This document shows, piece after piece, positions 1 to 8,380 of a stretch of 32,193 nt of DNA (its first letter is position 1; the number at the start of each line of letters is the position of its first letter). Source of the stretch: a bacterium (lineage in GTDB: Bacteria; Bacillota_I; Bacilli_A; Acholeplasmatales; JAEDCM01); contig JAILKD010000018.1 of the NCBI GenBank assembly GCA_024694145.1, positions 1 through 32,193 of the forward strand, read 5' to 3'. The notes under the pieces were generated by a model that was not told the DNA's origin, ran no database searches, and saw nothing but the letters and a program-made list of their open reading frames with translations. Both the position numbers and the translations under genes were made by a program.

Positions 1-654
1 TAATAATTCATCAGTTATAAACATAATATTATCTAAGCATTCATTATTAAGAGCTAAAGCTGTTTTATATTCTTTTATCATATATGAGCAGTAAGCTTCA
101 TTATAAATTGCATAATAATAATTATAATTATCTAATTCATAAGTGTTTTCTTTAAGTTTTCTAATATAAACAAGTGCTTCATCATATTTTTCAAACTTTA
201 AAAAATATTCAATTAAATATTTTAAAATATTAGTCTTTTCGTTTTCATCAATTTCTTCTTTTAATAAACTTAAAGCAAGAGTAAGTGCTTTAACTTCTTC
301 ATTACCCTTAATATAAACTTCAAGAAGCAAAATATCTGCCTTATAAATGTCTAAAACGGCTAATTTATCCCTTTTTTTATTAATCCATTTAATAGCATCA
401 TTTAAATTATAAGTATCAATATATATACTAATTAATAGGTCAATGAACTTATGATAAAATGAATTATCTATTTCTTTAATGCCAAGCGATTTAACAATTT
501 CTTTAATAGAATCATCATACATTTTAAGTTCATTATAAATTTTAGCAATATAAAAAGAGGCTTCTAGTTTCTCATCAATACTAGTAGATACGTTAATAAA
601 TTCTTTTAATTTATCAATAGAATCTATTGTCTTTGACAATTTACTAAAATCCAT
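1..654 (-). CDS. TPR-like helical repeat protein, C-terminus beyond the left edge
   Basis: An open frame of 218 codons runs from an ATG at 654 to the left edge without a stop, so the C-terminus is missing. The start follows a strong AGGAGG that overlaps the TAG stop of rdgB, so the two genes are translationally close and probably one operon. The protein has no membrane segment and is built of paired helices with TPR-like spacing, for example the stretches around residues 30-60 and 155-190 (LKFEKYDEALVYI, then YAIYNEAYCSYMIKEYKTAL). TPR proteins usually act as protein-binding scaffolds. No catalytic motif is visible and the partner is unknown. The repeat assignment is by eye. Confidence 0.7.
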   Translation of the reverse strand, partial: MDFSKLSKTIDSIDKLKEFINVSTSIDEKLEASFYIAKIYNELKMYDDSIKEIVKSLGIKEIDNSFYHKFIDLLISIYIDTYNLNDAIKWINKKRDKLAVLDIYKADILLLEVYIKGNEEVKALTLALSLLKEEIDENEKTNILKYLIEYFLKFEKYDEALVYIRKLKENTYELDNYNYYYAIYNEAYCSYMIKEYKTALALNNECLDNIMFITDELL

Positions 655-665
655 CTTTAAGCCTC

Positions 666-1247
666 CTAAAAAATATTTTTAATTTCTTTAAGCATCTTTT
701 GTATAGCTATTCCTCTATGTGATATTTTATTCTTCTCTTCTGCAGGAATTAATCCAAACGAAACATTAAATCCATCAGGTATAAATAGTGGATCATATCC
801 AAAGCCTAAATTACCTTCTTCTTTATAATCTATATTTCCATAGCACTTTCCTTCAAAGTGATAATATTTATCATTTGGAAAATATATAACTATATCACAT
901 TCATAGAATGCTCTTCTATTTTTATTATCGCCTAAATTCTTAAGTAATAATTTATTATTTTCTTTATCATCCCTATTAGGTGAATAACGAGCTGAATGTA
1001 CTCCAGGAGCATTATTAAGTGCTTCAACACATATTCCTGAATCATCACTCATTGCAGGTTTATTATAAAGTTTTGCAATAGTCTTAGCTTTTATAATCGC
1101 ATTATCTTTAAAAGTAAGTCCATCTTCAACTATATCGCCATTAAATCCTATATCACTTAATGATAATATATTTATTCCATATGGCTCTAATATTTCTCTA
1201 AATTCTCTAATCTTACCTTTATTGCTTGAAGCAAATATAATATCCAT
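666..1247 (-). CDS. rdgB: RdgB/HAM1-family XTP/dITP diphosphatase
   Basis: A house-cleaning nucleotidase that hydrolyses non-canonical purine triphosphates (XTP, dITP, ITP) to monophosphates and pyrophosphate in the cytosol. Visible family motifs are SSNKGK near the N-terminus (substrate/phosphate loop), SDDSGI near residue 68, GFGYDPLF near residue 150, and SHRG near the C-terminus. Its 193 residues match the usual size. The open frame extends three codons upstream to a GTG, but that GTG is part of the Shine-Dalgarno AGGTGAT, so ATG at 1247 is the better start. Its stop overlaps the ribosome binding site of the downstream TPR gene. An extended -10 promoter lies just upstream. Confidence 0.95.
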   Translation of the reverse strand: MDIIFASSNKGKIREFREILEPYGINILSLSDIGFNGDIVEDGLTFKDNAIIKAKTIAKLYNKPAMSDDSGICVEALNNAPGVHSARYSPNRDDKENNKLLLKNLGDNKNRRAFYECDIVIYFPNDKYYHFEGKCYGNIDYKEEGNLGFGYDPLFIPDGFNVSFGLIPAEEKNKISHRGIAIQKMLKEIKNIF

Positions 1248-1264
1248 AAATATCACCTACTTTA

Positions 1265-1270
1265 ATTATA
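1265..1270 (-). promoter_or_regulatory. Extended -10 promoter of rdgB
   Basis: On the minus strand TATAAT is preceded by TGG, an extended -10. No good -35 is visible; its place is taken by the inverted repeat at 1278-1294. Confidence 0.6.
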
Positions 1271-1277
1271 CCATATT

Positions 1278-1294
1278 TCGCTATATTATAGCGA
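1278..1294. promoter_or_regulatory. Inverted repeat between divergent promoters
   Basis: TCGCTAT-ATT-ATAGCGA, 7-bp perfect arms with a 3-nt centre. It lies between the -10 of rdgB (minus) and the -35 of the CPBP gene (plus), the position expected for an operator acting on both. The regulator is unknown. Confidence 0.45.
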
Positions 1295-1298
1295 TTTA

Positions 1299-1327
1299 TT
1301 GAATGATTTTTTTAAATATGTTATAAT
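1299..1327 (+). promoter_or_regulatory. Promoter of the CPBP protease gene
   Basis: TTGAAT (1299-1304), 17-nt spacer, TATAAT (1322-1327) preceded by TGT, a near-ideal sigma-A promoter with an extended -10. The longest open frame would begin at this TTG, which argues that the TTG is not a start codon. Confidence 0.8.
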
Positions 1328-1343
1328 TTTTTTGGTGAGTTGT

Positions 1344-2027
1344 ATGGATAATAAAAAATATATTTTAAAAACCATAGCCACTAGATGTATTTTAATTTAT
1401 ATAGCTATAAGTTTTGCGATAATACCAATTATTTATATGACAATTCTAAAAATGTCAAATAGTGAGGTTAATTACTTAGCACAAGCATTATTAAATTTAA
1501 TATCTTATAGTGCTTTAGCTATAACTTTTATTATATTACTTAGGAATTACTTTAAAGATGATTTTAAAGATTTAAAAAATAAGTTATGGTTAAAAATAAT
1601 AATAGTTATTCTAGCGGTTATTTTAATAAAACTTAGTGAAGTTCTTTGTGCATGGTTTTATAGTTTATTTAATGAATCTATTAATGGTTCTAATCAAAAT
1701 TCATTAATAGATGTAATAAAAGAAAATGCGCTTATTATGGCCTTTTCAACATGCCTATGGGCTCCTATAGTTGAAGAAATTATATTTAGAAAATGTATAT
1801 TCTCATACTTTGACAAAGACATTTATGGAATACTTGTATCGACATTAAGTTTTTCATTGATTCATGTTATATCTAGCTTAGATTTTATTCATATATTACC
1901 TTACATTTTCGCAGGCGCATTGTTTTCTACTGCGTATGCATTTTCAAAAAGAAATATCTATGTAACAATAGCTACTCATATAGCACTTAATACCATTAGT
2001 TTTATTGTAATTTGCATTAATATTTAA
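1344..2027 (+). CDS. CPBP-family intramembrane metalloprotease (CAAX/ABI type)
   Basis: A 227-residue multi-pass membrane protein with the three motifs of the CPBP (Abi/CAAX protease) family: EEIIFR at residues 144-149, a FSLIH histidine at 174, and HIALN at 212-216. These supply the glutamates, histidines and asparagine of the active site inside the membrane. Bacterial members process membrane or peptide substrates and some give immunity to bacteriocins; the substrate here is unknown. ATG at 1344 is chosen because GGTGAG sits five bases upstream and the longer TTG start falls in the -35 box. The stop overlaps the ribosome binding site of the next gene, so the two form an operon. Confidence 0.88.
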   Translation: MDNKKYILKTIATRCILIYIAISFAIIPIIYMTILKMSNSEVNYLAQALLNLISYSALAITFIILLRNYFKDDFKDLKNKLWLKIIIVILAVILIKLSEVLCAWFYSLFNESINGSNQNSLIDVIKENALIMAFSTCLWAPIVEEIIFRKCIFSYFDKDIYGILVSTLSFSLIHVISSLDFIHILPYIFAGALFSTAYAFSKRNIYVTIATHIALNTISFIVICINI

Positions 2028-2041
2028 GGAGGAATATATAT

Positions 2042-2584
2042 ATGGCAAAAAAACAAAAATTAATATTTTTAGTATCTTCTATTTCTATTATTTTATTTGT
2101 ATTTATTCTAACAATTACAGCTATAGTATTAAATAGAAATGAAAAAGTTAAAGCAAAACCAAATTATGATTATTTAGTTCCTTTTGAAAATTATCAAATG
2201 GAAGAGTTTGAGGGAGACTATATTTATTACGAAACAATTAATGGATACTTATCAACTAATATGGTATATATTCATACAGAAAACGGAAAAGTAAAAGATA
2301 TCGAAAAACATATAGTTCAATATACTAATGTTTTACCAATTGATTATGAAATATTAAATAATATTGATACACTTATAGGCAATAAAGCAAAAGAAATATA
2401 TGGAGATAAATTCTTTATTGACTATGGTCAATTAGCTTACTGCGTAATTGGACCTGATATGACTCCAATTTACTTTGCTGATGCTTTTGCTTCTGATGAT
2501 TCCGGTAAAGGTACAGAAATCTGTATAAACGTAAATAATGGTCAATATGTGAGTTATGAAAGTATTTCTTCTTTAGGTTATTAA
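2042..2584 (+). CDS. Small membrane-anchored extracytoplasmic protein, unknown
   Basis: The 180-residue protein starts MAKKQK, followed by one hydrophobic helix at about residues 7-30 and then a soluble, presumably extracellular domain. No lipobox cysteine follows the helix, so it is probably an uncleaved anchor or signal. The soluble part has alternating beta-like strands (YIYYETINGYLSTNMVYIH) and one cysteine pair candidate (YCVIG and EICIN). I do not recognise the family. The ribosome binding site AAGGAGG overlaps the stop of the CPBP protease, so it is co-transcribed with it and may be a substrate, partner or accessory factor; that link is inference only. Confidence 0.75.
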   Translation: MAKKQKLIFLVSSISIILFVFILTITAIVLNRNEKVKAKPNYDYLVPFENYQMEEFEGDYIYYETINGYLSTNMVYIHTENGKVKDIEKHIVQYTNVLPIDYEILNNIDTLIGNKAKEIYGDKFFIDYGQLAYCVIGPDMTPIYFADAFASDDSGKGTEICINVNNGQYVSYESISSLGY

Positions 2585-2591
2585 AATAAAA

Positions 2592-2611
2592 AGACTTCCC
2601 CTTGGAAGTCT
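2592..2611. terminator. Bidirectional terminator
   Basis: Stem AGACTTCC/GGAAGTCT, loop CCTT, with an A-run on the left and a T-run on the right. It serves the plus-strand CPBP operon and the minus-strand ankyrin gene, whose stop codon lies inside the stem. Confidence 0.85.
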
Positions 2612-3566
2612 ATTTTTTATTTGTTAATATCTTAATCATTTTCTCATCTTTTATTTGCAGTGCATAATCAAGTGCCGAATGATTAAAATGATCTTTCTTA
2701 TTAGGTTTAAGATTTAGCTTTAATAATTTATCAGCATATGTATAATCATTTTGAATTACCGCAACATGTAGTGGATAATCTGAAAAATATCTTTGATAAT
2801 CTAAATTATATTTAAGTGAATCAATATAATCTTTTATATCATCTCTAGAAATATCATAAACTGTTTCATTAAAAATATTAGATAAATCTGCGATTGCTCC
2901 TTCTTGTATTAGATAATCTATGATATTTAGTGTAGAATATCTAACTGCCGTAAATAGAGGAGTTTCGCCTTGCTTATTTCTAATATGCAAGCTTGCTCCA
3001 AGCTTTACTAAATAACATACAATATCAAAAATATTAACTTGGCATGCATAATGAAGTAAAGTATTACCAAGTCCATCTATTTCATTAATACTTGAATTAG
3101 TTTTTTCCATAATAAATCTTAAGACATTTAGCTTACCACTTTTTACCGCATAATGTGCTATAGATCTATTACTATTAGTTAGTCCAGACAAATCTGTTCT
3201 TTCATTAATTAATAACTTAATAATATCAATATTACCATTTAATATAGCCATATGAAGGGCTGTTTCACCAAAATTGTTCTTCTCTTCTAGATTTGCTCCA
3301 AATCTAATAAATAGTTTAATAAAACTATCTTTACCCATTTTACATGCAAGCATAAGTGGTGTATCACCACTATTATTCTTAATGTTTGGATTTGCTTGAT
3401 GCATAAGAAGTAAACGCGCAAATTCAAGTGAATTAAATTTTACTGTGTAATGTAATAATGATTCATTTACATCATCAGCCAAATCAGGATTTATTTCATC
3501 AATTACTTCAAGTAATGATTGAGTATCACCTATTTTAGCACATAAAAATATGTCATTACCAAACAT
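2610..3566 (-). CDS. Ankyrin-repeat protein
   Basis: A 318-residue soluble protein made of about eight ankyrin repeats, spaced near 33 residues. Typical signatures are GDTPLMLACKMGK, GETALHMAILNGN, GNTLLHYACQVN and GETPLFTAVRYS, each the turn and first helix of a repeat. No signal peptide or membrane helix is present. Ankyrin repeats bind other proteins, and the partner cannot be read from the sequence. The start follows GGGGAGG. Only about 24 nt separate it from the hup terminator hairpin, so it may depend on readthrough from hup or on a promoter I could not define. Single ankyrin proteins are not rare in gut Bacillota. Confidence 0.85.
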   Translation of the reverse strand: MFGNDIFLCAKIGDTQSLLEVIDEINPDLADDVNESLLHYTVKFNSLEFARLLLMHQANPNIKNNSGDTPLMLACKMGKDSFIKLFIRFGANLEEKNNFGETALHMAILNGNIDIIKLLINERTDLSGLTNSNRSIAHYAVKSGKLNVLRFIMEKTNSSINEIDGLGNTLLHYACQVNIFDIVCYLVKLGASLHIRNKQGETPLFTAVRYSTLNIIDYLIQEGAIADLSNIFNETVYDISRDDIKDYIDSLKYNLDYQRYFSDYPLHVAVIQNDYTYADKLLKLNLKPNKKDHFNHSALDYALQIKDEKMIKILTNKK

Positions 3567-3590
3567 AAAATCCTCCCCTTTATATAAAAA

Positions 3591-3610
3591 ATGCCTTCAT
3601 CTAAAGGCAT
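3591..3610 (-). terminator. Terminator of hup
   Basis: Stem ATGCCTT/AAGGCAT with a 6-nt loop and a T-run on the minus strand. It sits just upstream of the ankyrin gene's ribosome binding site. Confidence 0.8.
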
Positions 3611-3635
3611 TTTTAATATCATACATCTTGAAAAA

Positions 3636-3908
3636 TTATTTTACAGCTTCTTTTAAAAGTTTTCCAGCTTTAAATGCAGGAGACTTTTGTCCTGGAATAG
3701 AGATAACTTCTCCATTACGTGGGTTTAATCCTGAGCGAGCAGCTCTATCTCTTACTTCGAAAGTACCGAATCCAGATAAAACTACTTTTTCACCAGTTTT
3801 TAAAGTTTCTTGGATTTCATCTAAGAATAAGTTGATGATTTCTTCAGTAACTTTCTTTGTTTCAGGTGATTTTTCTGCAACGATTGAAACTAATTCAGCT
3901 TTATTCAT
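3636..3908 (-). CDS. hup: HU-family DNA-binding protein
   Basis: A 90-residue histone-like protein, the exact size of the HU family, beginning MNKAELV. The beta-arm contains GLNPRNGEVI, the NPR turn whose proline intercalates in the minor groove, and the core motif GFGTFEVRDRAAR is intact. It bends and compacts chromosomal DNA as a dimer. It has its own promoter (3946-3974), a GGAGG site and a terminator, as expected for an abundant monocistronic product. Its place downstream of gpsA matches the Bacillota order der-gpsA-(spoIVA)-hup, here without spoIVA. Confidence 0.97.
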   Translation of the reverse strand: MNKAELVSIVAEKSPETKKVTEEIINLFLDEIQETLKTGEKVVLSGFGTFEVRDRAARSGLNPRNGEVISIPGQKSPAFKAGKLLKEAVK

Positions 3909-3945
3909 AATTTAAATTCCTCCTATTTTATATCATTCTAACCTT

Positions 3946-3974
3946 ATTGTATCATTAAAGTAAACTCTTTTCAA
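3946..3974 (-). promoter_or_regulatory. Promoter of hup
   Basis: On the minus strand TTGAAA (3974-3969), 17-nt spacer, TACAAT (3951-3946) preceded by TGA. This is a good sigma-A promoter with extended -10. Confidence 0.7.
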
Positions 3975-4013
3975 TAATAAAATGATAAAAAATATAGTAA
4001 TTAAGGCATTTTT

Positions 4014-5003
4014 CTATTCTGCCTTTAGTTCTCTAGACAAAACACCTTTAATTGCATTTATAGGATCAACATTTTCATATAATACAGAATAAGCAGCATT
4101 AATAATAGGAAGTTCTATATTATGGGTCTTTCCAATTTGATAAGCTGCTAAGACTGCTCTAACGCCTTCAACAGTTTGCTTAGAGTGATTTACAGCATCA
4201 GCTGCAGATTCACCTTTACCAATAGCAATACCTGCATTGAAGTTTCTTGAATTCATACTAGATGCAGTAACTATTAAATCTCCCATACCTGTTAGGCCAA
4301 AAGCAGTTTCTTTTTTACCACCCATAGCAACAACAACACGTTCAATTTCTAGTATTCCTCTAGATATTAATGCAGCTCTAGCATTTTCTCCTAAACCCAA
4401 TCCTGTAAGTACACCAGAAACTACAGCAATAGCATTTTTAATAGCTCCCCCAATTTCGCATCCTATAACATCACTTGAAGTATAAACTCTTAAATATTTA
4501 CCATTAGCAAATAATAATTGAACTTCTTTTGCAATATCTTTATCAAAAGATGCACTAACAAGTAAAGTTAGTTTTCTTTGAATTAATTCTTCTGCATGAC
4601 TTGGCCCTGATAATGAGGCATATCCTCTAATAAATTTCTTATCAATTTCATCATCTACAATTTCTCTTACACATTTAGATGTATCTGGTTCAATACCTTT
4701 ACTTACATTGATAAATACTTTTTCATCATTTAAAAGCTTATTAACTTCTTTTAGTAAGCTTCTTGTGAATTTTGTTGGAACACATATAACAATATATGGA
4801 GCAAAATCTAGTGCTTCTTTTAAAGTATAAAAACCTTTAATATTTTCAATTTTGTTATCTTTAAAGAATGGATGAGTACCATTATTTATCGCATCAACAA
4901 AATCCTTATTAACATCATATATTGAAACACTATGTCCATTGTCAGTTAGTGTTTGAGCAATAGTAATGCCCCAAGCACCTGCACCTAAAACTGAAACATT
5001 CAT
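4014..5003 (-). CDS. gpsA: NAD(P)-dependent glycerol-3-phosphate dehydrogenase
   Basis: Reduces dihydroxyacetone phosphate to sn-glycerol-3-phosphate, the backbone for phospholipids, in the cytosol. The N-terminus has the Rossmann motif GAGAWG (residues 7-12). Further motifs are VSKGIE, LSGPSHAEE, the catalytic-lysine region GGAIKNAIAV and NSRNFNAG with GLTGMGDL. Length 329 is usual. The start lies one base after the der stop, so translation is coupled to der. It closes the five-gene operon rluB-cmk-rpsA-der-gpsA; no clear terminator hairpin separates it from the hup promoter. plsY, a common neighbour, is missing here. Confidence 0.97.
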   Translation of the reverse strand: MNVSVLGAGAWGITIAQTLTDNGHSVSIYDVNKDFVDAINNGTHPFFKDNKIENIKGFYTLKEALDFAPYIVICVPTKFTRSLLKEVNKLLNDEKVFINVSKGIEPDTSKCVREIVDDEIDKKFIRGYASLSGPSHAEELIQRKLTLLVSASFDKDIAKEVQLLFANGKYLRVYTSSDVIGCEIGGAIKNAIAVVSGVLTGLGLGENARAALISRGILEIERVVVAMGGKKETAFGLTGMGDLIVTASSMNSRNFNAGIAIGKGESAADAVNHSKQTVEGVRAVLAAYQIGKTHNIELPIINAAYSVLYENVDPINAIKGVLSRELKAE

Positions 5004-5004
5004 C

Positions 5005-6312
5005 TTAATCCCTCTTTCTTAAAAATAGTTTTATTGGAGTACCTGTAAAATCAAAGGCTTCTCTAAAACAATTTTCTAAATAACGTACATATGAAAAATG
5101 TACAAATTCTGTATCATTTACAAAAATGATAAATGTAGGTGGTTCAACACCCATTTGTGTAGCATAATAAAATCTTGCTTTACCTTTATTATAAATTTGA
5201 GGTGGATTCATCGCTACAGCCTCAGATAAGCAATCATTTAATACACTTGTAGATAATCTCTTATTATGATTTTCATATGCTCTTTTAATTTCAGGAAATA
5301 GTGTTTGAACTCTCTTATTATCCTTTGCTGAAATAAAACATATAGGAGCATATCTTAAAAACTTAAATGTTTCTCTAATATTATCTATCCATTTATTCAT
5401 TGTATTATTATCTTTAGTAACTGCATCCCATTTATTAACAACAATAACTCCTGCTCTACCATATTCTTCAATATATGAAGCAACATGAGCATCTTGTTCT
5501 ATAATTCCTTTTTCTGCATCAAGTAAGAATAATACAACATTACTACGTTCAATTGCTGAAATTGCTCTAAGGACACTATATTTTTCAGCATTTTCGTATA
5601 CTTTACCTCTTTTTCTAATACCAGCAGTATCAATTACAACATAATTAACTCCATCTTTTTTAAATACAGTATCAATAGAGTCTCTAGTTGTACCTGCAAC
5701 ATCACTAACAATACTTCTATTATTACCAATTAAAGTATTTGCTAAACTTGATTTACCAACATTAGGACATCCTATTAAACAGAATTTAATAGTTCCTTCA
5801 GGATAATCATTATCTACTTCACTTGGATAATATGATATTACTTTATCAAGTAAATCACCAATACCAATTCCATGTGCACTAGATATTCCAATAGGATCTC
5901 CAAATCCTAATGCATAAAATTCATATAGCATATCTAAAAATTTAGCATCGTCAACCTTATTAACTGCAAGTATTACTGGTTTATTAGATTTATATAAGAT
6001 TTTAGCTACTTCATCATCTTCAACTGTTATACCATTTCTACAATCAGTTAAAAAGATAACAACATTAGCTTCATTAATAGCTATTTCAGCTTGTGCTCTT
6101 ATTTCTGTTAAGAAAGGGGCATCTTTAATTTCAATACCACCTGTATCTATTAGTGAAAAATCTTTACCAAGCCAATTAGCTTTCGCATAAATTCTATCTC
6201 TTGTTACGCCTGGTTGATCATCAGTAATAGATAGTCTTTCACCAATTATTCTGTTAAATAATGTAGATTTACCAACATTTGCTCTACCAACAATTGCAAC
6301 CTTAAATGGCAT
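5005..6312 (-). CDS. der: Ribosome-assembly GTPase Der (EngA)
   Basis: A double-GTPase protein needed for maturation of the 50S subunit. Two tandem G domains are followed by a KH-like C-terminal domain. The first G domain shows [13 protein letters not shown] and NKVD; the second shows [14 protein letters not shown] and NKWD. The first P-loop has RANVGKS where RPNVGKS is more common. Length is 435 residues from ATG at 6312. The longer frame starts at a GTG that belongs to the Shine-Dalgarno AGGTG, so the ATG is preferred. It lies 13 nt after the S1-like gene and 1 nt before gpsA, in one operon. Confidence 0.97.
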   Translation of the reverse strand: MPFKVAIVGRANVGKSTLFNRIIGERLSITDDQPGVTRDRIYAKANWLGKDFSLIDTGGIEIKDAPFLTEIRAQAEIAINEANVVIFLTDCRNGITVEDDEVAKILYKSNKPVILAVNKVDDAKFLDMLYEFYALGFGDPIGISSAHGIGIGDLLDKVISYYPSEVDNDYPEGTIKFCLIGCPNVGKSSLANTLIGNNRSIVSDVAGTTRDSIDTVFKKDGVNYVVIDTAGIRKRGKVYENAEKYSVLRAISAIERSNVVLFLLDAEKGIIEQDAHVASYIEEYGRAGVIVVNKWDAVTKDNNTMNKWIDNIRETFKFLRYAPICFISAKDNKRVQTLFPEIKRAYENHNKRLSTSVLNDCLSEAVAMNPPQIYNKGKARFYYATQMGVEPPTFIIFVNDTEFVHFSYVRYLENCFREAFDFTGTPIKLFLRKRD

Positions 6313-6325
6313 AACTAACACCTAC

Positions 6326-7729
6326 TTACTTACCGATAATATCTCCTATTGTTGCACTTGTATTATCGTTTGATTCTTTATATTTTTCAAATTCTGCTTG
6401 TTGTTCAGCTATTTTTAGTACTTTGATGTTTAATTTTAAAATCCATCTATCTTTATTAACATCTATTACTTTAGCTTTAACTTTATCGCCTTTAGCATAG
6501 AAATCTTCTAATTTTCCTTTTTCTGCTAAACAATCATTTGGATTAATCATTACTTCTACACCACATGCTAAAACTTTTAAGCCTTTTGATGTAGCTTCAA
6601 GTACTTCAACTTCTAAAATATCGTCTTTTTTACAATCAACATTTTTCCAAGGATTATCAAGTAATAATTTTCTACTTAATGATATTCTTTGCTTTTCATC
6701 ATCAAGTTTAATAATCTTAACTTCAATTTCATCACCAATTTTTACACACATATCTAAATTATCATTTGGATTCCATGAGAATTCAGATCTATGAAGTAAT
6801 CCTGTTACACCTTTATCAAGCTCTAAAATTAAGCCTGCAGGAATTTTTTGAACAACTTTACCTACTACTGTTTTAGAAACTTCGTTTTTTGAAACATAAA
6901 CTTGATATGGAGATGGAATTAAAGCTTTTCTAGATAAATCTATCTTATTACCATCTTTAGCAATAACTTTAACTGCAAGTTCATCACCAACAGCTAATAT
7001 CTTTTCAGCTCTTTCATCTTTAAAGTGAGATACTTGATTATATTTTAAAATACCTCTAGCTAAACCAATTTGCATTAAAATTCCATAAGGTTCAAAATTA
7101 ATAACAGTTGCTTTTACAGTATCACCTACATTAATGTTAGAGATTTCTTCTTTTCTCTTTTCTAGCATTTCTCCAAGTAATACTGCCTTATGGGATGCAA
7201 CATATTTTTCTTTTCCCTTAAAGTCTGTTTTCTTTTCTACAATCTTTACATCAATTGTTCTACCTAAGAAATTATTTAAATTAACTTCTTCACCAATTGA
7301 TAAAAGTGATTCAGGAATGAAGATTTCACATCCTGCATAATCAGCAACAACACCTTTATTAACTAATTTTGTTACTTTTACAGAAATAGTTTCTTTATTA
7401 TTATATTTTTCAAGTAAAACTTCTTGATTCTTTTTCTTTAAAAGTGGAAGTCTTGAAACAAGTAAGCTCATAGAATCTTCTGTTTCATTGATTTTAGCAA
7501 TTGCTACATCAATTTCATCGCCAACTTTTAAATCATTAATAGATTCATTTGGATTATCTGAATATTGATCTTTAAACATATATGCATCAAATCCAGCAAA
7601 GCCAGGAACTTCTAGAACAACTTGATTATCTCTAATAAGTTCAACTTTTGCTCTTACTATATCTCCTCTTTTAGGTCTTTTGGCTTCCTCAGTTGCAAGT
7701 AATTCTGCCATTGTCATATTTTCGCTCAT
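6326..7729 (-). CDS. rpsA: S1-domain RNA-binding protein, ribosomal protein S1 homologue
   Basis: A 467-residue protein with about five S1 (OB-fold) repeats, roughly at residues 20-95, 105-170 (degenerate), 200-272, 285-356 and 367-435. Typical signatures are GLLHRSEFSW and KLDDEKQRISLSRK. In Bacillota such proteins associate with the 30S subunit and single-stranded mRNA; they have fewer repeats than the six of Escherichia coli S1, so the role in translation initiation may differ. ATG at 7729 is chosen, two bases after the cmk stop, with GAGAGG about 11 nt upstream. A GTG nine bases further upstream would overlap cmk. The position between cmk and der is the standard one. Confidence 0.88.
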   Translation of the reverse strand: MSENMTMAELLATEEAKRPKRGDIVRAKVELIRDNQVVLEVPGFAGFDAYMFKDQYSDNPNESINDLKVGDEIDVAIAKINETEDSMSLLVSRLPLLKKKNQEVLLEKYNNKETISVKVTKLVNKGVVADYAGCEIFIPESLLSIGEEVNLNNFLGRTIDVKIVEKKTDFKGKEKYVASHKAVLLGEMLEKRKEEISNINVGDTVKATVINFEPYGILMQIGLARGILKYNQVSHFKDERAEKILAVGDELAVKVIAKDGNKIDLSRKALIPSPYQVYVSKNEVSKTVVGKVVQKIPAGLILELDKGVTGLLHRSEFSWNPNDNLDMCVKIGDEIEVKIIKLDDEKQRISLSRKLLLDNPWKNVDCKKDDILEVEVLEATSKGLKVLACGVEVMINPNDCLAEKGKLEDFYAKGDKVKAKVIDVNKDRWILKLNIKVLKIAEQQAEFEKYKESNDNTSATIGDIIGK

Positions 7730-7731
7730 AT

Positions 7732-8376
7732 TTAACACATCCTCTCTTTTATAAGTGAAATGATTTTTCCTTTTACTTCTTCTATAGTCATATTTGTAGT
7801 ATCTACTAAAATTGCATCATCAGCCATCTTAAGTGGAGATTCTTTTCTAGTAGAATCATTATAATCTCTTATTTTAATTTGTTCTTTTATTTCTTCTAAA
7901 TTAGCATTTGGAAGTTCTTTAAATCTACGTTCTGCTCTACAATCAATTGATGCTGTTAAGAATACTTTTAAATTTGCATTAGGTAATACTTTATATCCAA
8001 TGTCTCTACCATCTAAAATGTATTTACCATTTTCACTTGCTTTTTGTTGTAAATAAACAAGCTTTTCTCTAACCAATTTATAACTAGATACTCTACTAGC
8101 AGCATTGCTAACTTCAGGAGTTCTAATTAAGCCTGAAACATCATTTCCATTTAAATAAATCTTTCCATTAACATATTTGATTTCAATATCATCTAAAATG
8201 CTATTAACTTTTTCTTCATCATATATATCAATTCCTTTATTTAAAGCAAATAATCCAACTGCTCTATACATTGCACCTGTATCAATATGAGTAAATCCTA
8301 GTTCAGCACATACTCCTTTAGCAATTGTTGATTTGCCGCTTCCTGCTGGTCCATCAATAGCTACTGTAAAATTCAT
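7732..8376 (-). CDS. cmk: Cytidylate kinase
   Basis: Phosphorylates CMP and dCMP with ATP to the diphosphates. The P-loop GPAGSGKST lies at residues 8-16, followed by IDTGAMYRA, the CMP-binding segment. The lid region has RDIGYKVLPNANLKVFLTAS and RAERR. Its 214 residues are close to the usual 220. It starts 4 nt after the rluB stop, with the ribosome binding site AAGGTGAG overlapping that stop, so the genes are tightly coupled. The S1-like gene follows after two bases. Confidence 0.96.
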   Translation of the reverse strand: MNFTVAIDGPAGSGKSTIAKGVCAELGFTHIDTGAMYRAVGLFALNKGIDIYDEEKVNSILDDIEIKYVNGKIYLNGNDVSGLIRTPEVSNAASRVSSYKLVREKLVYLQQKASENGKYILDGRDIGYKVLPNANLKVFLTASIDCRAERRFKELPNANLEEIKEQIKIRDYNDSTRKESPLKMADDAILVDTTNMTIEEVKGKIISLIKERMC

Positions 8377-8380
8377 ATTC

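Noticed and set aside
1299-1343. TTG start extending the CPBP protease by 15 residues
   Set aside because: The TTG is the -35 box of a near-ideal promoter and the -10 lies inside the extension.
3550-3915. Open frame on the plus strand antisense to hup
   Set aside because: It overlaps a clear HU gene in full, has no ribosome binding site and no recognisable protein.
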